DNA of 64,000 nt, taken from NCBI RefSeq assembly GCF_018991925.1, contig NW_024732309.1, forward strand, positions 171,001 through 235,000, in the 5' to 3' direction. The stretch comes from Homarus americanus (lineage: Eukaryota > Arthropoda > Malacostraca > Decapoda > Nephropidae). This document shows, one piece after another, positions 1 to 12,538 of the stretch. Under the pieces are notes generated by a model. It was not told the DNA's origin. It saw only the letters and a list, made by a program, of their open reading frames with translations, and ran no database searches. Every line of letters begins with the position of its first letter. Positions within the stretch are counted from its first letter, which is position 1. The position numbers were made by a program, and so were the translations under genes.

Positions 1-104
1 ACACCAAAAAATGGACCTAAGTCACTTGGTGGAGGGGGAACTATTTCAGTGTCCTTCATCTGCCACTTGCCACGACGACTGCTGCCACTATGGAGGGTAG
101 GGAG

Positions 105-522
105 AGGAGGAGGAGCAAGAGGAGGAGGAGAGGAAGAGCAAGAGGAGGAGGAAAAGGAACAAGAGGAGGAGGAGGAGCAAGGAGGAGGAGAGGAAGAGGA
201 GGAGAAAAGGAAGAACAAGAGGAGGAGGAGCAAGAGGAGGAGCAAGAGGAGGAGGAGGGAGAAGAGCAAGAGGAGGAGGAGCAAGAGGAGGAGGAGGAGC
301 AAGAGGAGGAGGAAAAGGAACAGAGGAGGGAGGAACAAGAGGAGGAGGAGAGGAAGAGCTGAAGGGAAGGAAAAGGAAGAAGAGGAGGAGGAGCAAGAGG
401 AGGAGGAGCAAGAGGAGGAAAGAGCAAGGGAGGAGGAGAGCAAAGAGGAGGAGAGCAAGAGGAGGAGGAAAAGGAAGAAGAGGAGCAAGAGGGAGGAGGA
501 AAAGAACAGAGGAGGAGGGAAA
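105..522. repeat. Purine-rich GGA/AGG tract
   Basis: About 420 bases of GGAGGA, AGAGGAGG and GCAAGAGG units with almost no pyrimidine on the plus strand. It gives Glu/Arg-rich or Ser/Leu/Pro-rich open frames on either strand that are not genes. Such mirror-like purine tracts can form triplex (H-DNA). Confidence 0.9.
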
Positions 523-631
523 TGGGTTCAGGGAATTGGAAGATACAAGCAAAGTTAATTTACCTGTGTACTGTACTGTATTTAACGAGGGTCACCACAC
601 AGGTAACTCACTCCCTCGGCACAACCAACCA

Positions 632-736
<105 letters not shown>

Positions 737-930
737 CTGTCATTAAGGGTCACAAGGCCATTAACATAGGTAGTTATAGGATATTTTTAACTGTAATTGA
801 AACCTCTAATGACCGGGAATGATCTTACCTGTCGGGGCAAAAGGTAGTTCTTGTTTGTTAGTTTGTCGGAGGTGGTTTACCGTCACACTACCTGGGTCAA
901 TGTCAAGGGTAGTTAAGATGTTCCTCTCTG

Positions 931-961
931 TGTATGTATGTATGTATGTATGTATGTATGA
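931..961. repeat. (TGTA)n microsatellite
   Basis: Seven to eight perfect TGTA units. Confidence 0.95.
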
Positions 962-1312
962 GTCCATGAAAGGGTTTAAGCGGTGGGCGTCGTCTGGTGT
1001 GTGTGATGCTATGAGATGAGATGGGTCAGCTACTGTCATGTAATATGCGTTAGATTGTACCACAGGTTTGATGGAGCAGCCTACAGTGACTTGCTTGTTG
1101 CAGGAGTGTGTACAGCCGGGCGGTGGGTGGAACAGAGACACATAACCACGAGAGATGTGAGGCACCATGACAACACCAACAGCTACATGTTGAGCAGACA
1201 CACGACTACCCTACCTGGCCATAAAGGTAGGACGCAGATACAGTATTTTGGTTGGATGAGAATCGACTGCAGAAGGCCAGGGAGAGGTGGTGAGCTGGCT
1301 GCACTGTATCTA
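962..1312. other. Unique sequence, no gene seen
   Basis: Between microsatellites. Open frames are short and lack coding character. Confidence 0.5.
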
Positions 1313-1423
1313 AACACACACACACACACACACAGCACAGAACAGAAGACGTCAAAATGGTGTAAGAACTCTACTGAGACTCTATCGTAACTTGACACGC
1401 CCTAAGTCCTATCAGATAGCTAC

Positions 1424-1470
1424 AGTAGGTTAGGTTAGGTTAGTTAGGTTAGGTTAGGTTAGGTTAGGTT
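1424..1470 (+). repeat. Interstitial (TTAGG)n telomere-type repeat
   Basis: Eight or nine TTAGG units (one short). TTAGG is the arthropod telomere repeat. It lies between unique sequences, so it is interstitial. Confidence 0.85.
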
Positions 1471-1509
1471 AGTAATAATATGTTGCTCGATATTACGAAC
1501 ATGATAACC

Positions 1510-1510
<1 letters not shown>

Positions 1511-1540
<30 letters not shown>
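1511..1540. repeat. (GT)n microsatellite
   Basis: About 14 GT units. Confidence 0.95.
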
Positions 1541-1689
1541 TCGATGACCTGTTTTATATTTTGTTATGATCCAGAAACGAAACTCACACGGACATACAGA
1601 CAGACGGATGTATGTACGTAAATTCAGATGGGTGTGTGTGTGCGTAAAGACTGACACACGTACATACACACAAGGACAGACGGATAGCG

Positions 1690-2545
1690 GGAAAACATAA
1701 GGACAACGGACGAGTGTACGTACAGACAAACGGACGGTGTACGTACAGCTGTCGGACGGTGTACGTACAGCCAAACGGACGGGTGCATGTACAGACAACG
1801 GACGGAGTATGCACAGACAAACGGACGGTGTACGTACAGACAAACGGACGGGTGTACGTACAGCCAAACGGACGGGTGTACGTGCCAAACGGACGGTGTA
1901 CGTACAGACAAACGGACGGGTGTACGTACAGACCAAACGGACGGGTGTACGTAAAGACAAACGGACGGTGTGGACAAGACAAACGGACGGGGTGTACGTA
2001 CAGCCAAACGGACGGGTGTACGTACAGACAAACGTGGGTGTACGTACAGACAAATGGACGGTGTACGTACAGCCAAACGGACAGGTGTACGTACAGACAA
2101 ACGGACGGGTGTACGTACAGACAAACGGACGGGTGTACGTACAGCCAAACGGACGGTACACGTACAGACAAACGGCCGGGTGTACGTACAGCCAGACGGG
2201 TGTGACGTACAGACAAACGGACGGGTGTAATACAGACAAACGGACGGGTGTACATTAAAACGGACGGTGTACGTACAGACAAACGGACGGTGTACGTACA
2301 GACAAACGGACGGGTGTAACGTACAGACAAACGGACGGGTGAACGCACAGACAAACGGACGGTGACGACAGACAAACGGACGGGGCACGTACAGCCCGGA
2401 CGGGTGTACGTACAGCCAAACGGACGGGTGTACGTACAGACAACGGACGTGGTGTACGTACAGACAAACGGACGGGTGTACGTACAGACAAACGGACGGT
2501 ACGTACAGACAAACGGACGGGCGTACGTAGAACAAACGGACCGAT
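1690..2545. repeat. ~23-bp minisatellite, about 37 copies
   Basis: Unit core GTACGTACAGACAAACGGAC followed by GG(G)T. Copies vary in length (20-24 bp) and between CAGACA and CAGCCA. It produces long Thr/Tyr/Arg-rich open frames on both strands, which are artefacts. Confidence 0.95.
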
Positions 2546-2687
2546 AACATACAAAACAGATAATGAAAAAAAAAAGATAATTGATACAAGAAAGAGAGGA
2601 AGAAAAGAGAGAAAGAGGACATAGAGGAAGATAATAAAGGGGAGGACCAGGAGTGTCAGATAAATGAGAGACGGAGAGAAGAGAGGA

Positions 2688-2742
2688 AATGAGAGAGAGA
2701 GAGAGAGAGAGAGAGGCAGTTTGTGTGTGTGTGTGTGTGTGT
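2688..2742. repeat. (GA)n then (GT)n microsatellites
   Basis: GA run at about 2,688-2,714 and GT run at about 2,721-2,742. Confidence 0.9.
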
Positions 2743-3357
2743 GTACTTGCACAAAACACAGCGGCCAGATGATGAAATTACACAAAAACAACACATCGCA
2801 ACACTACACATCGCAACACTACACACAACACAAACACAAACACACCGCAACACAACAAGGGGACTGGCCAGTTTTAAAAAAAGAATTCACTACAATACGG
2901 AGACGTGAGGTAAAACATACACGTTATCTATGAAAGACTAATAACATAACATAACATGGTTGTAAGTCTACCTATAGCTGGTTTATTTTATGTATCTATT
3001 TCTTGTAATTTCTCTATATTAACAACATTCCTACTTTTTACTTTATACAATGTTACTGCCTCACCGCGCGACAGTTTTTCCCTACCTCAATGACTCGCGG
3101 CGGCAGCGACTCACCATCTGGTTCACGGCTGACTGTTATGGCGGACGTACGATACATTACAGGTAATGGGTCTGTTCCTCACCTAAATACATGTGAATAG
3201 CTATAAAAATCCCTCAGTGAGACAACAGAAGTACCAGAGTGGAGAGTTTTAAGAGTTGACGTTAGTTAGGTGTAAGGGAACACACACACTCTCGGTCTGG
3301 AGATATTAATATACAGGTTGGCAGCAGGTGTCCCTTCCTGTACAACACTGCTGGCAT
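2743..3357. other. Mostly unique sequence between arrays
   Basis: Holds ACATCGCAACACT duplications (2,795-2,825) and the small MADVRYIT candidate exon. Otherwise nothing is recognised. Confidence 0.5.
3138..3162 (+). other. Possible short first coding exon
   Basis: ATGGCGGACG opens MADVRYIT and then ends at a donor ACAG|GTAATG. It lies in a small unique, GC-richer patch between repeat arrays. No downstream exon was found, so this is only a candidate. Confidence 0.15.
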
Positions 3358-3790
3358 AGAACCAACCCCCCAGCGCGCGTCCCAGCATACCTCCACCACC
3401 CACCTCCACACTCACCCTCCTTCCATCACCTCCACACTACCTCCACCACCCCACCCATCACCCACCTCCACACCACCTCCATCACCCACACTACCTCCAC
3501 TAACCCACCCACACCACCCTCCACCCACACCACCCTCCACCCACCTCCACACCACCCACCCACACCACCCACCCCACCCACCCACACCACCTCCTTCCAT
3601 CACCCCACACTACCCTTCCATCACCTCCACACTACCCCACATCACCCCACACTCCTCCTCCACACTACCTCCACCACCCACCTCCACACTACCTCCTTCC
3701 ATCACCTCCAGATCATTTCCCATCAACACCAATCACCTGCATCATCAACCAACACTCCCCGTCATCCACACACACACAGGTGCACCTCTC
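3358..3790. repeat. CCACCTCCACAC-type low-complexity array
   Basis: Irregular repeats of CACCTCCACACTACC, CCACCCACACC and CTTCCATCAC. Confidence 0.85.
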
Positions 3791-3892
3791 ACCTACATTA
3801 AGGTCAGGAAGCTTTACGAGAACTTGGCATCAATAAAAAGGACTTAAACAAACAGAAAACTTAGTGGAATAACAAGAGTTCCGTCAGGTAGA

Positions 3893-5672
3893 CCCCATCA
3901 CCCACCCTCCTTCCCATCACCCTCCCTCCTTCCCATCACCCACCCCCTCCTTCCCCTCCACCCACCCTCCTTCCCATCACCAACCCTCCTCCCCCACACC
4001 TACCCTCCTTGCCCATCACCCACCTCCTTCCCCTCACACTCCACCTCCTTCCCATCACCCACCCTCCTCCCTCACCTACCCTCCTTCCCATCACCCACCC
4101 TCCCCTCCCCCACTCCACCCCCTCCTTCCCATCACCCACCTCCTCCCCTCACCCACCTCCTCCCATCACCCACCCTCCTCCCCACCCACCCTCCTTCCCC
4201 TCACCTACCTCCTTCCCATCACTCACCCTCCTTCCCATCACCCATCCTCCTTCCCATCACCCACCCACCTTCCCTCACCCACCCTCCTTCCCATCACCCA
4301 CCCCTCCTCCCCCACCCACCCTCCTTCCCATCACCCACCCCCTCCCTCCCCACCCACCCTCCTGCCCATCACCCACCCTCCCTCACACCTACCCTCCTTC
4401 CCATCACCCACCCTCCTCCCCCTCACCTACCCCCCTTCCCCATCACCCACCCTCCTCCCCCCACCTACCCTCCTTCCCATCACCCACCTCCTCCCCTCAC
4501 CTACCTCTTTCCCATCACCCACCTCCTCCCCACCTACCCTCCTTCCCATCACCCACCCTCCTCCCCCCACCCACCCCCTCCTTCCCCTCACCCATCACCC
4601 TCCCATCACCCACCCTCTCCCCTCACCTACCCTCTTTCCCATCACCCACCCCCTCCTCCCATCACTCACCCTCCTTCCATGACTCACCCCTCCTTCCCAT
4701 CACCCACCTCTTCCCCATCACCTCCTTCCTTCCTTCCCCTCACCCACCCTCCTTTCTCCATCACTCCACCCTCCTCCCAACACCCACCTCCTTCCCATCA
4801 CCCACCCTCCTTCCCATCACCCACCTCCTTCCCATCACCCACCTCCTTCCCATCACCCACCTCCTCTTCCCATCACCCACACCTCCTTCTCCCATCAGAC
4901 ACCCTCCTTATCCATCACCTCCTCCTTCCCATCACTGACCCTCTTCCCATCACCCACCCTCCTTCCCATCACCCTCCCTCCTTACCCATCACCCACCCTC
5001 CTTCCCATCACCCACCCTCTCCTTACCCATCACCCACCTCCTTCCCATCACCCACCCTCCCTTGCCCATCACCCACCCTCCTCCCATCACCCACCCTCCT
5101 TCCCATCACCCACCCTCCTTCCCATCACCCACCCTTCTTACCCATCACCCACCCTCCTTCCCATCACCCACCCTCCTTCCCATCACCCACCCTCCTTCCC
5201 ATCACCCACCTCCTGCCCATCACCCACCCTCCTCCCCATCACCCACCCTCCTTCCCATCACCCACCCTCCTTCCCATCACCCACCCTTCTTACCCATCAC
5301 CCACCCTCCTTCCCATCACCCACCCTCCTTCCCATCACCCACCCTCCTTCCCATCACCCCTCCTTCCCATCACCCACCCTCCTTCCATCACCCACCCTCC
5401 TTATCCATCACCCTCCTCGTTCCCATCACCGACCCTCCTTCCCATCACCCACCCTCCTTCCCATCACCCACCTCCTACCCATCACCCACCTCCTTCCCAT
5501 CACCCACCCTCCTCCCATCACCCACCCTCCTTCCCATCACCCACCCTCCTTCCCATCACCCAACCTCCTTCCCATCACTCACCCTCCTCCCTCACCCACC
5601 CTCCCCATTACCCACCTCCTTCCATCACCCACCCTCCTTCCCATCACCCACCCTCCTTCCCATCACTCACCC
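3893..5672. repeat. ~18-19-bp C-rich minisatellite, about 95 copies
   Basis: Unit core CCCATCACCCACCCTCCTT with length variants (CCTCC, CCCTC, CTTAC). The plus strand is nearly free of G. Both strands give Pro/Ser/His- or Gly/Arg-rich frames that are not genes. Confidence 0.95.
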
Positions 5673-5768
5673 TGTCTCTCATAACGGGTGACTATTATCA
5701 GGTGAACCAGACGAGGGAGCACTCATCAGGGTGGCTCGCGACGCCATCTGTCACAAGGTACGACCTTG

Positions 5769-5775
<7 letters not shown>

Positions 5776-5835
<60 letters not shown>
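5776..5835. repeat. (CA)n microsatellite
   Basis: About 29 CA units. Confidence 0.95.
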
Positions 5836-5837
<2 letters not shown>

Positions 5838-6221
5838 AAACTTATAATATTGTGACGTATATACAGGTAATATATTTTGATATATCTATAAGAAGAATGT
5901 GGGTGGAGGGAAGGGGAGGGAGAGAGGGGAAGGGAGAGAGGGGGAAGGAGAGGGGAAGGAAGGGAGGACATTGTGCTTTGTAGCTGTTTCTTAGTGTGTG
6001 TGTGTTGTTGGAGACAAGGTGTTGTATGTTTCATTAATTATGAGAGCAGGTGTATGGCGTCCAGGTTAGGTTAGGTTGGTGATGTAACTATCAAATTAGG
6101 TGGTTCAACTATCAGGTTATACATCATTCACTAGGTCTGAAGATTTTACATGACTAGAAAAAAATAAAATAAAAAAAGCAAAAATTATATTTAATAATCT
6201 TTTAGTACACAAAGGAGTAAC
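5836..6221. other. Non-coding stretch with GGGA-rich tract
   Basis: G-rich purine tract at 5,900-5,970 and a GGTTAGGTTAGGTTGG run at 6,063. No gene. Confidence 0.5.
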
Positions 6222-6412
6222 TGTTACTTGTACCGTTACTTGTACCTGTTACTTGTAAATTTGTTACTTGTACTGTTACTTGTACCTGTTATTTGTACCG
6301 TTACTTGTAACTGTTACTTGTACCTGTTACTTGTACCTGTTACTTGTACCGTTACTTGTACCTGTTACTTGTACCTGTTACTTGTACCTGTTACTTGTAC
6401 CTGTTACTTGTC
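6222..6412. repeat. 12-bp minisatellite, about 16 copies
   Basis: Unit GTTACTTGTACC with single-base variants. Some 11-bp copies lack one C. Confidence 0.95.
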
Positions 6413-6476
6413 TCACACTTGTACTGATGTTGATGTCTGCACTTTTATTTAACTTACATTAAATAAATACAGAGAG

Positions 6477-6478
<2 letters not shown>

Positions 6479-6522
<44 letters not shown>

Positions 6523-6590
6523 CCCACAGACACACACACAGACACCCACAGACAGACAGACAGACAGACAGACACACACACACACACTTA
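6479..6590. repeat. (CA)n / (GACA)n microsatellite block
   Basis: About 20 CA units, then CACCCACAGA interruptions and a GACA tetranucleotide run at 6,549-6,574. Confidence 0.9.
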
Positions 6591-6714
6591 AGTGAAGAGT
6601 GGCAGCGAGGGCCTGAGTGAGTGTAGCACTTGTTACCTGAAAGCCACCACCACATAAATAAATAATGGTTGCCCTCGTGTGAGGGAAGCCGGCCCAAGGC
6701 CACCCTGGCGTGAA

Positions 6715-6842
6715 TTTGTTTAAGGTGCTGTCGCCAACCACACCCCCAAGTTAACGAGCTGCATGACCCAGTGTTTAAGGTGTAGAAGCTGTCGCCAACA
6801 CAATAACCACACCTTGAGTTAACGAGCTGCATGACCCAGTGT
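6715..6842. repeat. ~65-bp tandem duplication
   Basis: TTTAAGGTG...CTGTCGCCAAC...AGTTAACGAGCTGCATGACC CAGTG occurs twice back to back, with small indels. Confidence 0.75.
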
Positions 6843-7067
6843 CACGGAATAGTCCGAGAAGACCGGACAACTCGCCAACTGCACTGGCTAACCATTACCC
6901 CAGAACACGATCCGCAAATCAATTAACATCCAGGTCCCCAATTACTGCTGGGTAGACAGAGCCAAATGGCGTAAAGAACTTGCCCATAGTTTCACCCTGC
7001 CCGAGGATCGAACCCGGGTCCATTCGCTTGCGAGGCGAGAATGCTGACCATTACACTACAAGTCGCC
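6841..7067 (-). mobile_element. tRNA-derived SINE
   Basis: Read on the minus strand from 7,067: a tRNA-like head with an A box (GTAGTGTAATGGTCAGC), a TCGCCTCGCAAGCGA anticodon-arm-like stretch and a B box (GGGTTCGATCC). A non-tRNA body (GGTGAAACTATGGGCAAG...) extends to about 6,841. The head resembles tRNA-Val/Asp, but acceptor-stem pairing is lost, so this is a SINE and not a tRNA gene. The exact 3' end is uncertain. Confidence 0.7.
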
Positions 7068-7248
7068 ACCACGACCACAACTACCAGGTACAACAACAGC
7101 AACTAACAGCATGAAACAGCACTAAGAACAACAGGAACAGCCTTGACCTTTGACCTCCAACAGTGTCTCGTTAAGCTCTGTCATCACGCAATATTTCATA
7201 AACAGTTTAGGTCAAGTTGTATAGAAATAGGCCGGACAAACTCTCTGA

Positions 7249-7301
7249 ATAATGATAATAATAATAATAATGTTAATAATAATAATAAAAACAACAACAA
7301 C

Positions 7302-7333
<32 letters not shown>
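7249..7333. repeat. (AAT)n/(AAC)n microsatellite
   Basis: Trinucleotide run, interrupted by GTT and AAA. Confidence 0.9.
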
Positions 7334-7335
<2 letters not shown>

Positions 7336-7340
7336 GTCGA

Positions 7341-8845
7341 CTATCTACACACCTTTACCTGAGGACAACAAGCAAGCTAAAACAACCTTAACAGCAACAC
7401 CAACCCGTATGATCAACTATAACAACAACAGAGGCAATGAAACAACACCGAATACATCAACAGTAACAGAAGCAAGCCAGTAGCAACAAGAGGACCCCCA
7501 GCCACCAAGAGTTAGCTAAGTCGTCAAGACAGTGTGGAGGGGGAACCTTGCATCTCTGTTCTTGGCTACTGTCAAGGGTGTCCCGGGGGAAAAAAAAACC
7601 CAACCCCAGGACTGAAATAAACCAGAGGGAAGGGTTAAAGATTCAAGGACAGGTTTTATTATCTGGTTTGTCCCTGGGGTCTTGTGTGTGTGTGTGTGTT
7701 GGCTCCCTCTGCGTCATGGCTATCTGTTACCTGTGATGCTGTTCTATCTGCTGGCCTGCGTCACACTCGATATACGACGGTCGGTTTGGGAGGAATGGGA
7801 GGACCGGGGGGGAAGGAAAGGGGAAGGTTTGTTTTGCGTTAATATGATGTTACGTCGTCGTTGTAGGATTATTTACACAGTTATGATAAATTATTACACT
7901 TTATTGTTGTTATAATAGGTTATTTTACGCATTTTCTGTGTTACGTTGTGTTTTTTTTTTATGGTGTATCAGAAATGAGAGTGTGGTTCGCGTTGGCTCG
8001 CCACCTCCCGGCATCTGTAGCAGGCAGGGAACACCGCGACCCCTCAGACACGAGTTACCTACCGTCGCAATACATAGAGCCATTCACTGCCTGGGGGGGG
8101 GGGTGTCTGGTGACCTACTCTTACGGGGAGGTATGGACGTTATATTAATAACAAGGAAGAATAGAGGTTGAAAGAGAATTGTGTGTGTGTGCGCGCGCTT
8201 CAAAGGACATCCGCTTAGCAACAACTTTTTTTTTCTTTTAATATTTCAAGAACAAATTTATTCAAGAGTTGTTTTTTCTTTATGTTTCATTTGTTTGAAT
8301 AATTTGTTTTTTTTTAAGCATGTAAATGAAGTCAGTTCATACACTAACAATATTAATTTAAAGTATGAACACAGTGTTAATACTCCCTCGACAATGGCCT
8401 CACATCAACTGTCTCAGATCACACGCTAGCTAAGGTCTTCTAATGACTGAAAATAGATACATCATCCAGTTGGTCTTATAATGTACACTACAGTTCAACG
8501 ACACTCCAGGCCTGATAAAGGTGGCTACAAGTACTCTCTTTGTCCTACGGTAATGGGATGGGACAGTGCCACAAAACGGACAGTGACAAAACGGACAGTG
8601 ACACAAAATATTGGAACCCTCTCGCGCGTACGCTTTTCAAACAGTGTGCAGTACTGACTACCAGAGGCGAGCGGGTTGGCATGGACACCAACATTCAACA
8701 AATATTTCGAATTGAGAAAGAGTCTTGACAGAGGACGCACCGACCTTCAAACATGGCACCAACTCACGTTATACTGAAGAAGACAAAGAAAATACAAGCT
8801 GAATCGTCTGGAAGCTTATGGCGTAACGTGCTTGTTTATACGGGG

Positions 8846-8847
<2 letters not shown>
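7341..8847. other. Unique, low-information region
   Basis: Contains short GT, G10 (8,094-8,103) and T-runs. A 60-codon frame at 7,975-8,145 (MRVWFALARHLPA...) has balanced composition, but no splice or homology support was recognised. Confidence 0.4.

Positions 8848-8899
<52 letters not shown>
8848..8899. repeat. (CA)n microsatellite at LINE 5' edge
   Basis: About 26 CA units immediately before the LINE fragment. Confidence 0.95.
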
Positions 8900-8904
<5 letters not shown>

Positions 8905-9712
8905 CCATTACTTTAGGTCCCAACACACTCCAGGTTGTAGATTCCACTAAGCTCCTCGGCGTCACTATAGACAACAAGCTAAATTGGAAACCACACGTCA
9001 GTGAAGTTGTCAAATCCTCCAGTTTCCGTCTCCACCTCCTCCGCCGACTCAAGTCCCTCGGAGTTCCTGCACCCGAGCTCCTCAGTGTTTACTCAACATT
9101 CATACTTCCCAAGCTCACTTATGCCTCCTCTACCTGGTCTTCCTCCCTAAATGCCACACAACGTAAACAACTAGAAAAGGTGCAAAAGAGGGCATGCAAG
9201 ATTATTCTCTCCCCTTCCTACTCCACATATCAAAAAACGCTCAACACACTGACCCTCTCGGCTCTCACTGACCATCACCACGACCTCATCTGCAAATTTA
9301 GTGAGAAGCTTCTGCACCATCCTCGACACCGGCTCCTACTACCACCCGAGATCCCTCGCCCGAGAATTGCTGTTCGACAACCACAACCGCATCCAGCCCA
9401 TATGAGCACGAACCTATCTCTATAAGAACAGCCCAGTCCCACCCATTGTAAAAATAATCAATAACGTGTAATCAACCAGTGTATTCACTCCCAGTCAATC
9501 TTACTTTTTGCACTGTCACTATGTTGAAATGCCCTGTAGTTTGACCTTTTCCCCACCTAGTTATTATATATCATATTTGTATCTCTTATGTTACTTGTAT
9601 ATTATTTGTAAATCAAGAGACCCATTCCCCAATTATGTAACTGTATATTTTAAACCTTCCGACAGCCATGCTCTTTCAATAAACCGTTAATTAGCATTAT
9701 TATTATTATTAC
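8900..9712 (+). mobile_element. 5'-truncated Rex1/CR1-type LINE, 3' end
   Basis: The coding frame covers the region after the reverse-transcriptase core: STKLLGVTIDNKLNW, then LPKLTYASSTWSSSLNATQR and VQKRACKIILSPSYSTY. This is typical of the RT C-terminus in Rex1/CR1-group non-LTR elements. It starts abruptly at a (CA)n tract (8,848-8,899). A one-base insertion near 9,380, relative to the copy at 50.15 kb, breaks the last ~30 codons. The 3' UTR ends in CAATAAACCGTTAATTA and a short ATT repeat, the usual tail microsatellite. Confidence 0.85.
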
Positions 9713-10239
9713 ACACACACACACAATTCACCCAATAAAATGTCCCCTTTCTTTTCACGAGAACTTTATATTACATTAGTGATAGCTGGTATAGAACGAG
9801 ACTGACAGTCTAATTAAGTTTCGACTATTTTTTTCACAGCATGTAATAAAATGTGGTGTGGGTGTGGTGTATGAGTGTGTAGGGTAGGAGCTATAACACT
9901 CGCTTTCCTGTCCTCATGGTAGTTTGTTTCTGATTCACTACACCCCACCTGGTTGCACATGACCCAAATTTTCCCAAGGATACAACATGATGATAAACTG
10001 AGCCATTACTTCCTTCAAACACCAAACAATCTCTATCAATCAACCACAACCAACACACCCTATCACACACACACACACACACACACTTCTGCACGACTAG
10101 GAAAGCCCAACCAGCCCATCTCTCTGACGCGCACTCACCTGACGTCTTACACCTGCGCTGTTGTAATCTGTTAATTAAGAACCTAAGTAATTCTCTATGT
10201 TGCTTATATATCAATTAATTAGACAAAATATATCGACAA

Positions 10240-10435
10240 GGAAATATCTACGGTATTACAGTGTCAATAAATTCTATGGTACTACAAAATGTCAATCAAT
10301 TCTACGGTACTACAATATGTTAATAAATTTTACGGCGGTACTACAAAATGTCAGTAAATTCTACGTTACTACAAAATGTCAATCAATTCTACGGGATTAA
10401 AAATGTCAATAAAGTCTACGGTACTACAGTGCCAC
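10240..10435. repeat. ~28-bp minisatellite, about 7 copies
   Basis: Unit core TTCTACGGTACTACAAAATG followed by TCAATAAA, with length variants. Confidence 0.85.
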
Positions 10436-11249
10436 ATTTTAATACCCAACACTACCCACCAAACTTTTAACACTATAATTACTACACACTGATGTATACT
10501 TCTCATATAGATATAATTTCCCTTATTCCCGGCATCCAGAGGAGCTATGAAACCGGTATATTTATTTAAGTACAACCTAATCACACAGACCATATAATTA
10601 TACCCGTTGCCTGCACCAGAACCCCCTTAAAGTTTCCCGTTTTTTGTGGTGTAGGTCCTGGAGTCATTACGCATAAACTATCATATCTTACATTGAACTT
10701 ACTTCCGTTTTCATCAAATATATGGGTTATTTTAGTATTATAGTCTATAAAACAGCCACTTGGTTCCCTGATACCTATAGCAAGGGTCACATAAGAGAGA
10801 AATAAAATAATTCCCATTTACTAGACATGAATTTCAGATTATCACAGAAAACGTATAGGCTGGCTCTTTCAAGGGTACACTAATGGAAATGATTTAGTTC
10901 GTTCTTGACTCCAAATTAATCTCCCGAAGCATATTGCAATTGAGAAATTTATAATAATTAAACAAATAATAAGAATTAACTACCATCATAAAGTTTATCT
11001 TAAAAATAGAGAGGATTGGGTGTAGGGGAGAGGGTAGGGGTGGAAGGACGAGAAGAGGGGGGGGTAGAGGGTGGTGGGGGAGAGGTACCGGCGTGGGGAG
11101 GTCATCATTAACTGCTAATCACCTTAACGATCACAAAGGTAACATAGGGACGAGTTAAGTGAGGTGTAGTACAGTAAATGAAAACATTGGCCTAGGAGGG
11201 GAACCTTGGCGGCGTTCCTATGTTAAAACTAATATACCTACAGTGCATT
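10436..11249. other. No gene seen; G-rich patch at 11,015-11,100
   Basis: AT-rich unique DNA, then a strand-biased G-rich patch with several G3-G8 runs (quadruplex-prone). Confidence 0.5.
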
Positions 11250-12538
11250 AACACCTGGGACACGACCATAACACCTGGGACACGACCATAACACACCTGG
11301 GACACGACCATAACACACCTGGGACACGACCATAACACCTGGGACACGACCATAACACCTGGGACACAGCACATAACACACCTGGGACACGACCATAACA
11401 CCTGGGACACGACCATAACACCTGGGACACGACCATAACACACCTGGGACACGACCATAACACACCTGGGACACGACCATAACACACACCATAGGACACG
11501 ACCATAACACACCTGGGACACGACCATAACACACCTGGGACACGACCATAACACACCTGGGACACGACCATAACACACCTGGGACACGACCATAACACAC
11601 GGGACACGACCATAACACACCTGGGACACGACCATAACACACCTGGGACACGACCATAACACACCTGGGACACGACCATAACACACCTGGGACACGACCA
11701 CCACACACCTGGGACACGACCCATAACACACACGGGACACGACCATAACACACCTGGGACACGACCATAACACACGGCACGACCATAACACACCTGGGAC
11801 ACGACCATAACACACCTGGGACACGACCATAACACCCTGGGCGACCATAACACACCTGGGACACGACCATAACACACCTGGGACACGACCATAACACACC
11901 TGGGACACGACCATAACACACCTGGGACACGACCATAACACACCTGGGACACGACCATAACACACCTGGGACACGACCATAACACACCTGGGACACGACC
12001 ACATAACACCTGGGACACGACCATAACACCTGGGACACGACCATAACACACCTGGGACACGACCATAACACACCTGGGACACGACCATAACACACCTGGG
12101 ACACGACCATAACACACCTGGGACACGACCATTACACCTGGGACAGCCATAACACACCTGGGACACGACCATAACACACCTGGGACACGACCATAACACC
12201 TGGCGACCATAACACTGGGACACGACCATAACACACCTGGGACACGACCATAACACACCTGGGACACGACCATAACACACCTGGGACACGACCATAACAC
12301 CTGGGACACGACCATAACACCTGGGACGACCATAACACACCTGGGAAACGACCATAACACCTGGGACACGACCATAACACACCTGGGACACGACCATAAC
12401 ACCTGGGACACGACCATAACACACCTGGGACACGACCATAACACACCTGGGACACTACCATAACACACCTGGGACACGACCATAACACACCTGGGGCACG
12501 ACCATAACACACCTGGGACACGACCATAACACCTGGGA
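11250..12538. repeat. 20-22-bp minisatellite, about 60 copies
   Basis: Unit CACCTGGGACACGACCATAA plus CA or nothing. The 22-bp form dominates, the 20-bp form recurs, and a few units carry deletions. Minus-strand frames of up to 449 codons are artefacts of the repeat. Confidence 0.97.

Noticed and set aside
1424..1470. True telomere
   Set aside because: Only eight or nine TTAGG units with unique sequence on both sides.
1493..2759. Cys/Val/Arg-rich frames of up to 391 codons
   Set aside because: They arise from the ~23-bp minisatellite and the flanking GT repeats.
4009..5983. Proline/serine/histidine-rich frames of 309 and 434 codons
   Set aside because: Pure by-products of the 18-19-bp C-rich array, with no unique protein segment.
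6990..7067. tRNA gene
   Set aside because: A and B boxes are present, but the acceptor stem does not pair and a non-tRNA body shared with another copy follows, so it is a SINE.
7975..8145. MRVWFALARHLPA frame as a gene
   Set aside because: Sixty codons ending in a G10 slip-prone run, with no splice sites or family resemblance that I can support.
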